Source: an uncultured Succinivibrionaceae bacterium
GTDB lineage: Bacteria; Pseudomonadota; Gammaproteobacteria; Enterobacterales; Succinivibrionaceae
Reading direction: 5' to 3'
DNA length: 64,000 bases
Assembly (NCBI GenBank): GCA_944390105.1
Contig: CALXOV010000047.1
Span: 30,374-94,373 of the forward strand
The stretch's first letter is position 1, and each line of letters begins with the position of its first letter. Position numbers and translations under genes: made by a program. Under the pieces are notes generated by a model. That model saw nothing but the letters and a program-made list of their open reading frames with translations, searched no databases and was not told the DNA's origin. Positions 17,989 to 26,993 of the stretch are shown piece after piece.

Positions 17989-18516
17989 TTAGACCTTGGT
18001 GGGAACTAAGCCTACCTGTAGATCCTCTGCAGTGTAGATGTGCTTGCTGTCGGCATAGACTTTACCGTCAGCGACGCCCATGATTAGACTTCCGCGTTCA
18101 ATAATGCGTTTTATGTCAATAACATATTCAACTAACTTGGTGCTGTCGAGTACTTCGCCCTTAAACTTAACACGAGAGACGCCTAACGCACGACCCTTGC
18201 CAGGACCTCCGCGCCAGCCTAAGAAAAATCCGACTAGCTGCCACATTGCATCAAGACCCAAGCAACCGGGCATGACCGGATCGCCTGGAAAATGGCAGGC
18301 AAAGAACCATAGATTGGGATTGATATCAAGCTCTGCGCGGATTTCACCTAAGCCGTACTGACCGCCTTCGGCCTGAATGTTGGTAATACGGTCAAACATC
18401 AGCATATTGGGGGCCGGCAGCTGTGAATTACCCGGGCCGAACAGTTCGCCGCGTGAGCATGCTAGCAGCTCTTCTTTGTTAAAAGAGTGAACACCACGCT
18501 CTAATAATGATGCCAT
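17989..18516 (-). CDS. fabA: 3-hydroxydecanoyl-ACP dehydratase/isomerase
   Basis: Introduces the cis double bond in anaerobic unsaturated fatty acid synthesis. 175 residues (E. coli 172). The hot-dog active site is clear: [23 protein letters not shown] with His75 and Asp89, corresponding to E. coli His70 and Asp84, plus [15 protein letters not shown] and a late [16 protein letters not shown]. It lies 17 bases downstream of crp on the same strand, which suggests cotranscription. AGGAGC precedes the start. Confidence 0.97.
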   Translation of the reverse strand: MASLLERGVHSFNKEELLACSRGELFGPGNSQLPAPNMLMFDRITNIQAEGGQYGLGEIRAELDINPNLWFFACHFPGDPVMPGCLGLDAMWQLVGFFLGWRGGPGKGRALGVSRVKFKGEVLDSTKLVEYVIDIKRIIERGSLIMGVADGKVYADSKHIYTAEDLQVGLVPTKV

Positions 18517-18533
18517 CTAAAGTATTGCTCCTT

Positions 18534-19181
18534 TTATCTGGTTCCGTATACCACTATGGTTTTGCCGTGGGCGGAAATTAGGTGATCTTCTTCCATCATT
18601 TTGAGGATTCTGCCGACCGTCTCGCGGGAGCAGCCCACAATCTGTCCAATTTCCTGGCGCGTGATCTTGATCTGCATTCCGTCAGGATGAGTCATAGCTT
18701 CAGGCTGATGCGCTAAATTAACTAAAGTCTGAGCAATGCGCCCGGTAACATCAAGGAAGGCTAAATTACCGACTTTGCTAGAGGTCGAAGCTAGACGGCG
18801 CGCCAGCTGGGCGGACAGCCGCATCAAAATTTCCGGATTTACCTGTACTAGCTGTTTAAATTTGCTATAGGACACTTCAGCGACTTCGCACTGTACTTTA
18901 GCGCGTACCCACGCCGAACGCGTCGGGGTTTCGGTTTGATCAAACAGTCCAACTTCGCCGATGAAGTCACCCTGATTTAAATAAGTCAGGATCATTTCAC
19001 GGCCGTCGGGATCTTTAATCAGCACGACAGCTGAACCTTTAACCATATAGTACAGAGTTTCAGCTTTTTCGCCGGCATGAATGATCGTGCTCTTGGCTGA
19101 ATACTTGTGAATATGGCATTGGCTGATAAACCAGCTGATGGTGCTGTCAGCCTGAGGCTTATTAATTAATGTAGAACTCAT
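18534..19181 (-). CDS. crp: cAMP receptor protein (global regulator Crp)
   Basis: Catabolite activator. 215 residues with a cyclic-nucleotide-binding beta-roll ([37 protein letters not shown]), the cAMP phosphate-binding RSAWVRAK segment, the long dimer helix, and a C-terminal HTH ([25 protein letters not shown]) in which the recognition helix residues R-E-T-V-G-R equal those of E. coli Crp. Binding sites are therefore expected to be TGTGA-N6-TCACA, and such sites occur in this window at 26994 and 58786. It is upstream of fabA in a probable operon. Confidence 0.96.
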   Translation of the reverse strand: MSSTLINKPQADSTISWFISQCHIHKYSAKSTIIHAGEKAETLYYMVKGSAVVLIKDPDGREMILTYLNQGDFIGEVGLFDQTETPTRSAWVRAKVQCEVAEVSYSKFKQLVQVNPEILMRLSAQLARRLASTSSKVGNLAFLDVTGRIAQTLVNLAHQPEAMTHPDGMQIKITRQEIGQIVGCSRETVGRILKMMEEDHLISAHGKTIVVYGTR

Positions 19182-19391
19182 AAAAGCGCCTTAGAGCTAA
19201 AAGTATCAGTAACTTTAAGTTAGCCGGATAAATCCTGCACAGGATTACACTAAATAATAGCAGGTCTGAAGTATGCTTTGAAGCCCTCGGACTCACTGTC
19301 TGCTGCGCTGTACAGTATTCTTTTGTATATTCTGTATAATCTTATGTCAAGAAAAGATCAAGGCTAAAAACTCTTAGGATATGGTGTACGC

Positions 19392-19964
19392 ATGACAAAT
19401 TCATCAGATTCTTCTCAAGACAGCAGGCCGCGTTTTGCCTCCTGTCGCGGCTTCCCTTCTTTTGTTGCCGAACTTCCCGATGCGCTCAGCCGCGTGGTTG
19501 CAGCGCAGGCGCTGTATGTAGGGGAGCAATGGCTCTCGCGCCGCATGGCGGCGCTGCAGGGCACGTCAGTTGCCGAAGGCAAGGAACGGCTGCGTTTGGA
19601 GATTGGACTGCTGATTTTAAAAAGTCTGATTTTTGCAGCGCGCGCGGACGGACAAATTGACAGCCTCGAGCATGGAGCTTTAAGCACGGTGTGTGCTGGT
19701 CTGTGTGCTGAATTTGAGGCGGCGGGTTTTATTGATGACATGTTAACGCGTGATCTTAATGTGCAGGAAATTGCCGATGCAGTGAGCTTTGAAGAAGAAT
19801 GCCTTGATATTTATTTGCTCTCACGCTTGATTGTTGATGGCGCGCACTTTTTGGAGCAGAACTATTTAGAGGAGCTTGCCGCTGCGTTGCATATCGCTCC
19901 AAGTCAGCAGCTGCATTTAGATGCGTTAGCATCCAAGCTTAGAACAGGTCCGGCACCTCTTTAA
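19392..19964 (+). CDS. DUF533/YebE-like protein with TerB-type helical domain
   Basis: 190 residues. The centre, IGLLILKSLIFAARADGQIDSLEHGAL, is the characteristic acidic motif of DUF533/TerB-like proteins, followed by a long helical region (FEEECLDIYLLSRLIVDGAHFLEQNYLEELAAALHI). No membrane segment is evident. In E. coli the related YebE is an envelope-stress gene of unknown role. Its 3' end overlaps the 3' end of umuC by 26 bases (convergent). No operon partners. Confidence 0.75.
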   Translation: MTNSSDSSQDSRPRFASCRGFPSFVAELPDALSRVVAAQALYVGEQWLSRRMAALQGTSVAEGKERLRLEIGLLILKSLIFAARADGQIDSLEHGALSTVCAGLCAEFEAAGFIDDMLTRDLNVQEIADAVSFEEECLDIYLLSRLIVDGAHFLEQNYLEELAAALHIAPSQQLHLDALASKLRTGPAPL

Positions 19965-21300
19965 AATTTGTGGTGTATTCAGGCGACAGCAGGCGTTTGT
20001 CGCTGCCGGCTGATGTCTGCTGTGGCGCTTTTCCTTGTGCGCCGAAAAAAACTTTAGCTCCGCTGCGGGTATTGAGTTCGTCAAGTAGCGTCATCAAGTT
20101 GTCGCTACGCAGCAGATCGTTGCGGCTTAAGCTTGGCACAAAGAGATCGTTTTGATGGGTGCGGGTTGTGGTTAGATCGGATAGAACAATCCCAGCTTTG
20201 GCATAGGCAAAGCCAGGACGATAAATGCGCGACAGTAGCTGCGTGACTGCGCTTAAAATAATGCGGCTATCAGAGGTCGGATAGTCAAAGCTTACGCTAA
20301 GCGCGGCATGATATTGCTTGTCCTGCGTAAAATAGCTGGTGCGAATCGAAATGGTAACAAGGCGGGTGTAAAGTTTGAGCTCGCGCAGACGCTGTGCAGC
20401 CTTGGCGGCAAAATTGCACAATGCGCTGCTCAGATCTTCTTTAGTGTGCAGTTTGTCGCGAAAGGAACGGCTCCACATGATGCTGTGTTGCTGATGCTCA
20501 GGCGGCAGCTCCTTAATTTCATCATTCCCGCGCAGCTCCTGAATAGTACGCCATAGCGTAATTGAAAAACGCTGTTTCAGCGCTGTAGCATCGGCAGTGT
20601 ACAGTTGCGCGGCGGAATTAATATGCAAGGCTTGCAATTTTTCACTCAGGCGCCGTCCAATACCCCAGATTTCGCCTACGGGCAGCTGATGCAGAATGTG
20701 TATTTGCTCAGCGGGATCAAATAGTGCATACACGCCTTGCAACTCTGGGCGGGTTTTGGCCTGATGGCTGGCAATTTTAGCTAAGGTCTTGGAGGTTGCC
20801 ACGCCAATGCTGACCGGAATGCCGATAGTACGCTCTACCGCTTTTTTCAGACGGCAGGCCTGCGAAAAGGCCTCTTGTGGCGTTACTTTACGTAACACCA
20901 CAAAAGCCTCATCCACCGAATAGACTAAAACTTCAGCGACCATTGATTCTAGGAGCCGCATAATGCGGTTGGAGATATCAAGATACAAATTGAAGTTTGA
21001 AGAAAAGCACACTACGCGATAGCGCACAAGCAGATCTTTTATCTCAAATACAGGTGTACCCATTTTGATGCCTAAAGCCTTCACCTCGGGGGAGCGTGCG
21101 ATCACGCAGCCATCATTATTTGACAGCACTAGTACCGGACGCTTGAGCAAATCTGGACGGAACAAGCGCTCACATGAGACAAAAAAGTTATTGCAGTCAA
21201 TTAGCAGATAGACTTTGCTTAAAACGACAGCATGCTGCGGATTGTGTGCAGACTGCGCCATGAGTGCAGAAAAGCTCCTTTTTCTGGTGAATAGCCGCAT
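19939..21300 (-). CDS. umuC: Y-family DNA polymerase V catalytic subunit UmuC, without umuD
   Basis: Translesion polymerase. Motifs: LIDCNNFFVSCERLFRPDL, VVLSNNDGCVIARSPEVKALGIKMG, the catalytic YSVDEAFV, a GIGRRLSEKL helix-hairpin-helix, the little-finger domain, and the UmuC-specific C-terminus with RSGAKVFFGAQG. 453 residues if the first ATG is used; the second, MAQSAH at 21261, has AGGAG 13 bases upstream and may be the true start. umuD, normally directly upstream, is absent, and no CTGT-N8-ACAG LexA box was found. A conserved repeat hairpin lies 18 bases upstream. Confidence 0.9.
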   Translation of the reverse strand: MRLFTRKRSFSALMAQSAHNPQHAVVLSKVYLLIDCNNFFVSCERLFRPDLLKRPVLVLSNNDGCVIARSPEVKALGIKMGTPVFEIKDLLVRYRVVCFSSNFNLYLDISNRIMRLLESMVAEVLVYSVDEAFVVLRKVTPQEAFSQACRLKKAVERTIGIPVSIGVATSKTLAKIASHQAKTRPELQGVYALFDPAEQIHILHQLPVGEIWGIGRRLSEKLQALHINSAAQLYTADATALKQRFSITLWRTIQELRGNDEIKELPPEHQQHSIMWSRSFRDKLHTKEDLSSALCNFAAKAAQRLRELKLYTRLVTISIRTSYFTQDKQYHAALSVSFDYPTSDSRIILSAVTQLLSRIYRPGFAYAKAGIVLSDLTTTRTHQNDLFVPSLSRNDLLRSDNLMTLLDELNTRSGAKVFFGAQGKAPQQTSAGSDKRLLSPEYTTNFKEVPDLF

Positions 21301-21318
21301 TTCGGCTAAAATAAACTA

Positions 21319-21352
21319 CCCCACGGTCACGCATGGGGAATTTCGCGGCTTT
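21319..21352. repeat. 34-base hairpin repeat, copy A
   Basis: Matches 47625-47658 in reverse orientation at 33 of 34 positions. Core CCCCATGC-GTGA-[C/G]CGTGGGG folds into an 8-bp hairpin. In the other copy it sits at the end of a decayed IS200/IS605 tnpA, so this is probably a solo element end or a REP-like derivative. It lies between umuC and the NifU-like gene. Confidence 0.7.
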
Positions 21353-21498
21353 CCAGTTAAATTTCTAAATTGTGCGATATAGCGCCTTATCAAAGCTGAC
21401 GGCAGGTATTATAATCTGACTGCTTTTACAAAAGCACATGCAAGGACGGCGTTACAGCCGATAGAAAATTTACGTATTAATAGCAATTAGGTACCACC

Positions 21499-22197
21499 AT
21501 GATCTATTCAAAAGAAGTAGAGCAGATGTGCCCGATCACTAAGGGTGCATATCACGGTCCTGCTCCTATCCCTGAAGAGGGCAAGTGGGTTCAAGCTAAA
21601 GAAATTAAAGATATCAGCGGTTTAACTCACGGTGTGGGTTGGTGTGCTCCGCAGCAGGGTGCATGCAAGCTGACCTTAAATGTCAAAGACGGCATTATTG
21701 AAGAATGCTTAGTTGAGACTTTAGGCTGCTCTGGTATGACTCACTCTGCCGCTATGGCATCCGAGATTCTCCCGGGCAAGACTCTGCTTGAAGCTTTAAA
21801 TACCGACTTGGTGTGCGATGCCATTAACACTGCCATGCGCGAGCTGTTCCTGCAGATTGTTTACGGCCGTACTCAAACTGCTTTCTCTGAAGGTGGTCTG
21901 CCGATTGGTGCTTCGCTGGAAGATCTGGGCAAAAATTTAAGAAGCCAGGTTGGCACCATGTTCGGCACCAAGGCTAAGGGTTCCCGTTACCTCGAGATGA
22001 CCGAGGGCTACGTAACTCGCATTGCCTTAAACGACAACAATGAAATTGTCGGTTACGAGTTCGTTAACTTAGGCAAGCTTATCGACACCTTAAAGGCCAA
22101 TCCTGATATGAAGGGCTCAGACGCGATTGCCAAGGTGCGTGGTCACTATGGCCAGTTCGATAATGCGGCTAAGTACATTGACCCGAGACATGAGTAA
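21499..22197 (+). CDS. NifU-like iron-sulfur cluster scaffold protein paired with GGGtGRT
   Basis: 232 residues. The central part resembles the IscU/NifU-N scaffold fold: GVGWCAPQQGACKLTLNVKDGIIEECLVETLGCSGMTHSAAMASEIL, with cysteines at positions suited to cluster binding and the GCSGMTHSA segment analogous to the scaffold's second Cys loop. An extra C-terminal roughly 80 residues (GYVTRIALNDNNEIVGYEFVNLGKL) is typical of the versions that precede the GGGtGRT gene. Codons are strongly biased to C-ending ones, as in highly expressed genes. TTAGG lies a few bases before ATG. The GGGtGRT gene follows after 14 bases; the two form an operon of unknown function common in anaerobes. Confidence 0.75.
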   Translation: MIYSKEVEQMCPITKGAYHGPAPIPEEGKWVQAKEIKDISGLTHGVGWCAPQQGACKLTLNVKDGIIEECLVETLGCSGMTHSAAMASEILPGKTLLEALNTDLVCDAINTAMRELFLQIVYGRTQTAFSEGGLPIGASLEDLGKNLRSQVGTMFGTKAKGSRYLEMTEGYVTRIALNDNNEIVGYEFVNLGKLIDTLKANPDMKGSDAIAKVRGHYGQFDNAAKYIDPRHE

Positions 22198-22211
22198 GGG
22201 GGGTACAGGAA

Positions 22212-23213
22212 ATGGCATTATTTGAAAGCTATGAGCGTCGTATTGACAAAGTAAACGCTGCGCTTAAAGAGTACGGTATCAATTCGATTGAAGAGGCGAT
22301 GGAGCTCTGCAAGAGCTATGGTCTCAATCCGTATGACAAAGTCCGCGAGATTCAGCCGATTGCCTTCGAGAACGCCTGCTGGGCTTACACTGTCGGCGCT
22401 GCGATCGCTTTAAAGAAAGGCTGCAAGACTGCCGCAGAGGCCGCAGAGGCTATTGGTATCGGCCTGCAGGCTTTCTGCATCCCGGGCTCGGTGGCAGAAG
22501 ATCGTAAGGTCGGTATTGGCCATGGTAACTTAGGTGCCATGTTGCTGCGTGACGAAACCAAGTGCTTCTGCTTCTTAGCCGGACATGAGTCCTTCGCGGC
22601 TGCTGAAGGCGCTATTGGCATCGTGCGCAATGCCAACAAGGCCCGTAAGGTGCCGCTGCGTGTGATCTTAAACGGCTTAGGCAAGGATGCCGCTCAGATC
22701 ATTTCACGCATCAATGGCTTCACTTATGTACAGACCAAGTTTGATTACTACACCTCTGAACTGCAGATCGTCAAGGAAATCGCTTACTCCAACGGTGAGC
22801 GTGCTGCTGTACGTTGCTACGGCGCAGACGATGTGCGTGAAGGCGTAGCCATTATGCACAAGGAAGGCGTGGATGTTTCTATTACTGGTAACTCCACCAA
22901 TCCGACTCGCTTCCAGCATCCGGTTGCTGGTACTTATAAGAAAGAATGCGTTGAGCAGGGCAAGAAGTACTTCTCTGTAGCATCTGGCGGCGGTACTGGC
23001 CGTACCTTGCATCCGGACAATATGGCTGCAGGTCCTGCCTCTTACGGTATGACTGACACCATGGGCCGTATGCATTCTGATGCTCAGTTCGCAGGCTCGT
23101 CCTCCGTTCCGGCTCACGTTGAGATGATGGGCTTCTTGGGCATGGGCAACAACCCGATGGTTGGTGCCACCGTGGCTATCGCAGTGGCTGTAGCCGAAGC
23201 TTTAAATAAGTAA
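22212..23213 (+). CDS. GGGtGRT family protein, function unknown
   Basis: 333 residues. The family signature GGGTGRTLHPDNMAAGPASYGMTD is present at about residues 257-280, followed by the conserved MGRMHSDAQFAGSSSVPAHVEMMGFLGMGNNPMVGATVA. No membrane segment or signal peptide. Seven or more cysteines (including KCFCFLAGHES and AFCIPG) and conserved His/Asp residues suggest an Fe-S or metal-dependent cytoplasmic protein, but no reaction is established. SD GGTACAGGA-like sequence is 5 bases upstream. Coupled to the NifU-like gene; codon usage is as biased as in its partner, pointing to abundant expression. Confidence 0.8.
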   Translation: MALFESYERRIDKVNAALKEYGINSIEEAMELCKSYGLNPYDKVREIQPIAFENACWAYTVGAAIALKKGCKTAAEAAEAIGIGLQAFCIPGSVAEDRKVGIGHGNLGAMLLRDETKCFCFLAGHESFAAAEGAIGIVRNANKARKVPLRVILNGLGKDAAQIISRINGFTYVQTKFDYYTSELQIVKEIAYSNGERAAVRCYGADDVREGVAIMHKEGVDVSITGNSTNPTRFQHPVAGTYKKECVEQGKKYFSVASGGGTGRTLHPDNMAAGPASYGMTDTMGRMHSDAQFAGSSSVPAHVEMMGFLGMGNNPMVGATVAIAVAVAEALNK

Positions 23214-23297
23214 GCTTTTCTTTCTGATAACTGCAGCTGTCTTAGGCTGTAGTATCGTAGCTTTTTCCTAAGCGCTAAGCTTGGGCTAAGCCGCAAG

Positions 23298-23317
23298 GGG
23301 CGGTCGGAAGACCGCCC
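23298..23317. terminator. Hairpin between GGGtGRT and lysR genes
   Basis: GGGCGGTC-GGAA-GACCGCCC, a perfect 8-bp stem with a tetraloop, placed between two convergent genes. T-runs are weak on both sides; it probably serves as a bidirectional transcription barrier. Confidence 0.6.
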
Positions 23318-23322
23318 TAATT

Positions 23323-24261
23323 CTATCTATGCTCAATCTGCATATGTTCATTTAGCGTGTAATTAGCGCGCAGGTTTAAGCCGCGGGTTAACTGCTCTTT
23401 AATCACTGAGAGAAAGGCCGAGCAAAGGGCACTGGTATAAATACCAGAGCGCCATACTAAATGTAATTGGGCATCAAGTGGCGGATATAAAGGCCGCTCC
23501 ACCAGCGCATCATGTGGCGTAAGCTGCACTAAATTTAGCAGGCTAAGCATCGCACAGCGGTTTTCTTTGGCAAATACGTATCCGTTATAGGGTAGATTAT
23601 AGGTGCCGACTACTTTGAGTTTGTCTTTACATGCCCCCAGCCAGCCGGAAAATTCATTATTGTGCAATGATTGTGAGGATACAATTAGTGGCAGATTGGT
23701 TAAATCGACAGCTTCAATCTGTTTTTTGCTACTAAGCGATAACTCCTGTGGAATGAGTAGCCCCCAGCTGTCGCGCTGCGGCAGAATTAAATGCTCATAG
23801 CGTGCCGCTTGCGGGGAGGCTATAAGAATGCCGAAATCGGCAATACCGCTGTCAAGGGCTGCCGTGACAAAGTTTTCATTGCCGCTTTTAAGTGCAAAGC
23901 TGATCTTGGGGGCACGAGCTTTTAACTGCTTGAGGCATTCGGCTAAAAAGCTGACGGCCGGACTTTCTCCTGCGGCGATAGTGATGGTGCCGCTCAATTC
24001 GTTTTCCGGGGAGCCGACTTCGATTTTTATGTGTTCAAACAGCTCAAGCAGCGTCTGTGCGCGTTCGCGCAACAGTTCGCCTTTAGCCGTCAACGTCAGC
24101 GGTTTGCCGCGGATGATGAGGGGCTGTCCCAGTTCTTCTTCCAGCTCTTGCAGAGTACGCGACAGCGCAGGTTGCGAAATATGCAGACTGGCGGCAGCTT
24201 GAGTAATAGTACGCTCTTGGGCGATGCCTATAAAGCAGCGCAAATGTCGCAGTTCCAGCAT
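23323..24261 (-). CDS. LysR-family regulator
   Basis: 312 residues. N-terminal winged HTH (ELRHLRCFIGIAQERTITQAAASLHISQPALSRTLQELEEELGQPLI) and a C-terminal substrate-binding fold. The start at 24261 is chosen because GGAG lies 8 bases upstream and homology begins there; an upstream in-frame ATG gives nine extra residues. It is divergent from the MFS gene at 24392 with 130 bases between them, the classic arrangement in which the LysR protein controls its neighbour. The effector is unknown. Confidence 0.9.
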   Translation of the reverse strand: MLELRHLRCFIGIAQERTITQAAASLHISQPALSRTLQELEEELGQPLIIRGKPLTLTAKGELLRERAQTLLELFEHIKIEVGSPENELSGTITIAAGESPAVSFLAECLKQLKARAPKISFALKSGNENFVTAALDSGIADFGILIASPQAARYEHLILPQRDSWGLLIPQELSLSSKKQIEAVDLTNLPLIVSSQSLHNNEFSGWLGACKDKLKVVGTYNLPYNGYVFAKENRCAMLSLLNLVQLTPHDALVERPLYPPLDAQLHLVWRSGIYTSALCSAFLSVIKEQLTRGLNLRANYTLNEHMQIEHR

Positions 24262-24289
24262 ACGCGTTTCTCCATAAATTAAATGCATA

Positions 24290-24308
24290 GTTTGTAATAA
24301 TTATAAAC
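24290..24308. promoter_or_regulatory. Candidate LysR binding site
   Basis: GTTTGTAATAATTATAAAC is an imperfect 19-base inverted repeat, AT-rich like many LysR boxes, in the divergent lysR/MFS intergenic region, 29 bases upstream of the lysR start. Confidence 0.5.
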
Positions 24309-24391
24309 AATTAGACTGAATGAAACCTGCATTCTATACTTGCTTCGCAACAAAAATCCTCTTTCACTTGTAGTATAAGGAGCCGCTATTA

Positions 24392-25573
24392 ATGCAGGGA
24401 TCGCACATCTCAGGCAGCATGCTACTGGTAATTCTTACTTGCGGCGTGTTTGGCATCATCAATACTGAAATGGGCGTGGTTGGCATTGTGCCGCAGATTG
24501 CCGCGCAGTTTGACGTCAGCATTCCGGCAGCCGGCTGGACGGTCAGTGTGTTTGCACTAGTGGTTGCACTTTCTGCACCGGTGATGCCGCTGATCTGCTC
24601 ACGCTTTAATCGCCGCAAAGTGATGATCTTTGTCTTAAGCGTCTTTGTCGTCAGTAATATAGTGTCATTTGCGGCGAGCGAATTTTGGCAAGTGCTGATG
24701 GCGCGCGCCGTGCCGGCACTTTTTCATCCGGTCTACGTGGCGCTAGCCTTCACTCTAGCGGCATACGCGCTGCCGCCTGAGCGTAGCGCTGAAGCTATTT
24801 CCAAAGTTTTCTTAGGCGTATCTGCCGGTATGGTGTTAGGTGTACCCTGCACCTCATGTATTGCAGTGCAACTGTCCTACGAAGCGGCAATGCTGTTTTT
24901 TGCCGTGGTCAATGGGGCAGTGCTGCTGGCTACTTTACGCTGGATACCCGATCTGCCGGCAGTGCCGCAGCAACTTGGGGCTCAACTGAAAGTGTTGAAA
25001 CGTCCTCAGCTGTGGTATGCCTTCGGTTTTACACTGTTTTTAAATGGGGCTGTTTTCGGCTTTTTCAGCTTTATGTCTGATTTTCTCAATCAGGTAAGTT
25101 CCATCAGTTTTGACTTCATTGCTGCAGCGCTTTTGGGCTACAGCCTTTCTAATATAGTCGGCAATCTGCTGGCTGGGCGTATTTATGCGCGCCGCCCGCG
25201 TATGTTGGCATTGCTGCTACCTCTTATTTTGCTGTTTTTATATTTGACGCTGTATTTAAGCGGCAGGCTGCAGATTACAGCCATGATACTAACGTTACTT
25301 ATCGGTATTTTTGCAGGTATGGTTGGCGTGGTTGGGCAGCAGATGCTGACTCTTGCGGCCTGGGAGGCTCCGGAATTTGCCAATGGGCTGTTTCTTACTG
25401 CCGCCAATGCAGGCACTATGCTGGGTACGGCATCGTGCGGCGTCTGCATCAGCCTTGCCGGTACGTCAGCAGCATTGTGGGGCACCTTCAGTTTTTTGGC
25501 CGTCAGTATTGGTTTTGCATTGCTCGCTGTCGCTGCCCGGCCTTGCATGGTGACAGGGGAGAGTCTAGCCTAG
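24392..25573 (+). CDS. MFS transporter (DHA1-like drug/metabolite efflux)
   Basis: 393 residues with about 12 hydrophobic helices. The loop 2-3 motif RFNRRKVMIF and the helix-4/5 motif LGVSAGMVLGVPCTS are MFS features; the N-terminal GVFGIINTEMGVVGIVPQIAAQF resembles the AraJ/YdhP/SotB branch. Probably exports a small hydrophobic or sugar-like compound. SD AGGAG is 9 bases upstream. Divergent from lysR, which probably controls it. Confidence 0.82.
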   Translation: MQGSHISGSMLLVILTCGVFGIINTEMGVVGIVPQIAAQFDVSIPAAGWTVSVFALVVALSAPVMPLICSRFNRRKVMIFVLSVFVVSNIVSFAASEFWQVLMARAVPALFHPVYVALAFTLAAYALPPERSAEAISKVFLGVSAGMVLGVPCTSCIAVQLSYEAAMLFFAVVNGAVLLATLRWIPDLPAVPQQLGAQLKVLKRPQLWYAFGFTLFLNGAVFGFFSFMSDFLNQVSSISFDFIAAALLGYSLSNIVGNLLAGRIYARRPRMLALLLPLILLFLYLTLYLSGRLQITAMILTLLIGIFAGMVGVVGQQMLTLAAWEAPEFANGLFLTAANAGTMLGTASCGVCISLAGTSAALWGTFSFLAVSIGFALLAVAARPCMVTGESLA

Positions 25574-25670
25574 TGCACAAAGATGTGAACAGCATAACGC
25601 ATCCTGCAGGGCTTTCGCGCTACAATGATGGTAGCTTTCAAGTAAGATTTTAAACACAAGGGAGTTTTAG

Positions 25671-26198
25671 ATGAGCGATTTGCTTGATGCGATCAAAGCA
25701 CGCCGTGCGGTGCGTAAATACACCGATCAGATGGTAGAGCGCGAGAAAATTGATAAAGTAATAGAAGCGGGTTTATATGCGGCAAATGGTAAAGGCCGCC
25801 AAGAGCCGCACATTATTGCCGTCACCAATAGAGATCTGCGCGATCGTTTAAGCACCTTAAATCGTGAAATCGGCGGCTGGGATCCGCCTTTTGATCCGTT
25901 CTATGGCGCACCGGTTATCTTGCTAGTGGTTGTGGATGAGGATTACAAGAATCGGGTTTATGACGGTTCATTAGTGATGGGCAATATGATGCTTGAAGCT
26001 TCAAGCTTGGGCTTAGGTTCATGCTGGGTGCATCGTGCTCGCGAGACCATGAAATCGCGTTTAGGCCAAGAAATCTTAAAGGCAGCAGGGCTTACAGATA
26101 AGACCTATGAAGGTATCGCCTTTTGCATTTTAGGCTACCCAGATGAAAAGCCGCAGGCCGCTGCACGTCGTGAAGGCAGAGTGCATTTTGTGGAATAA
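25671..26198 (+). CDS. Nitroreductase-family FMN protein
   Basis: 175 residues: IKARRAVRKYTDQMVEREKIDKVIEAGLYAANGKGRQEPHI is the FMN-binding start of the family, GAPVILLVVVDED the core strand, and SLGLGSCWVHRARE the dimer helix with flavin contacts. Substrate unknown; small members act on nitroaromatics or quinones. SD GGGAG is 6 bases upstream. Stands alone. Confidence 0.88.
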   Translation: MSDLLDAIKARRAVRKYTDQMVEREKIDKVIEAGLYAANGKGRQEPHIIAVTNRDLRDRLSTLNREIGGWDPPFDPFYGAPVILLVVVDEDYKNRVYDGSLVMGNMMLEASSLGLGSCWVHRARETMKSRLGQEILKAAGLTDKTYEGIAFCILGYPDEKPQAAARREGRVHFVE

Positions 26199-26290
26199 GC
26201 TGTAATTTTTGGCTTTTTGCAGATAGGCTGCTGCGTGACAGTGGCCTATCGTCTTCTATTTTTAAATGAGTTTCTTTCCTTTATCTCGTT

Positions 26291-26962
26291 ATGCAATTTT
26301 GTGCCGTATGCTTTGACGTAGATGGAACGCTCGGTGACACTTTTCCCGTGTGCATTCCGCTGATGGCCGAAATTTTTTCGCGCTTTGCCGGCAAACAGTT
26401 TCATACGGAGGATATTACCCGCTTTTTCGGTATTAACGAATCGGGAATTGCTCAGCAGCTTATTGGAGATAATTGGCAGGCAGCAGCTGATGCTTTTTAT
26501 ATCGCTTATGAGGCGGAGCTTAAAGCGCAGCAGGTGGAACCATTTGCTGGTATTGAAGAGCTGATTGGTACGTTGCGCAATCAAGGGGTGCTTACTTTGC
26601 TGGTTACTGGCAAGGCACCGCAAAGTTGCCGCGTTACCTTAGCGCATTGGGGACTTGATGCTGCTTTTGCTAAAATTTTATGTGGTGGGCCAGATAAGCT
26701 CAATAAGGCAGCGCAAATTGGCGCTTTACTGCAGGAGTTTCATCTGCGACCTAATGAACTGTGTTATGTCGGCGATGCGCTGACTGATGTTACAGCTTGT
26801 CGAGAAAATAGCGTGACATGCTTAAGCGCCTTATGGCAGCCACTTGATCTGGATAAAACGGCCGTGCGGCAGGCTAATCCTAATTACTGTTTTACTAGTG
26901 TCGCAGCGCTGAGTAATTTCCTCTTACCTAAAGTCAAGCCGTATCCGTCTTTTCGTCAATAA
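26291..26962 (+). CDS. HAD-superfamily phosphatase (Gph/PgmB branch)
   Basis: 223 residues. HAD motifs: FDVDGTLGDTFP (I), LLVTGKAP (II), a lysine region near PDKLNKAAQIG (III) and YVGDALTDVTACR (IV). The helical cap of the Gph subclass lies between motifs I and II. The substrate is not predictable. This differs from the partial gph at the left edge. No adjacent partner; the stretch 26963-27275 downstream belongs to the exporter's control region. Confidence 0.85.
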   Translation: MQFCAVCFDVDGTLGDTFPVCIPLMAEIFSRFAGKQFHTEDITRFFGINESGIAQQLIGDNWQAAADAFYIAYEAELKAQQVEPFAGIEELIGTLRNQGVLTLLVTGKAPQSCRVTLAHWGLDAAFAKILCGGPDKLNKAAQIGALLQEFHLRPNELCYVGDALTDVTACRENSVTCLSALWQPLDLDKTAVRQANPNYCFTSVAALSNFLLPKVKPYPSFRQ

Positions 26963-26993
26963 CTAATTGTTTTTTCATAAAATACATCTGTTT

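Noticed and set aside
21319..21352. Hairpin resembling a type I-E CRISPR repeat
   Set aside because: Only one unit occurs at each of two distant sites, with no spacers and no cas genes; association with a tnpA remnant explains it better.
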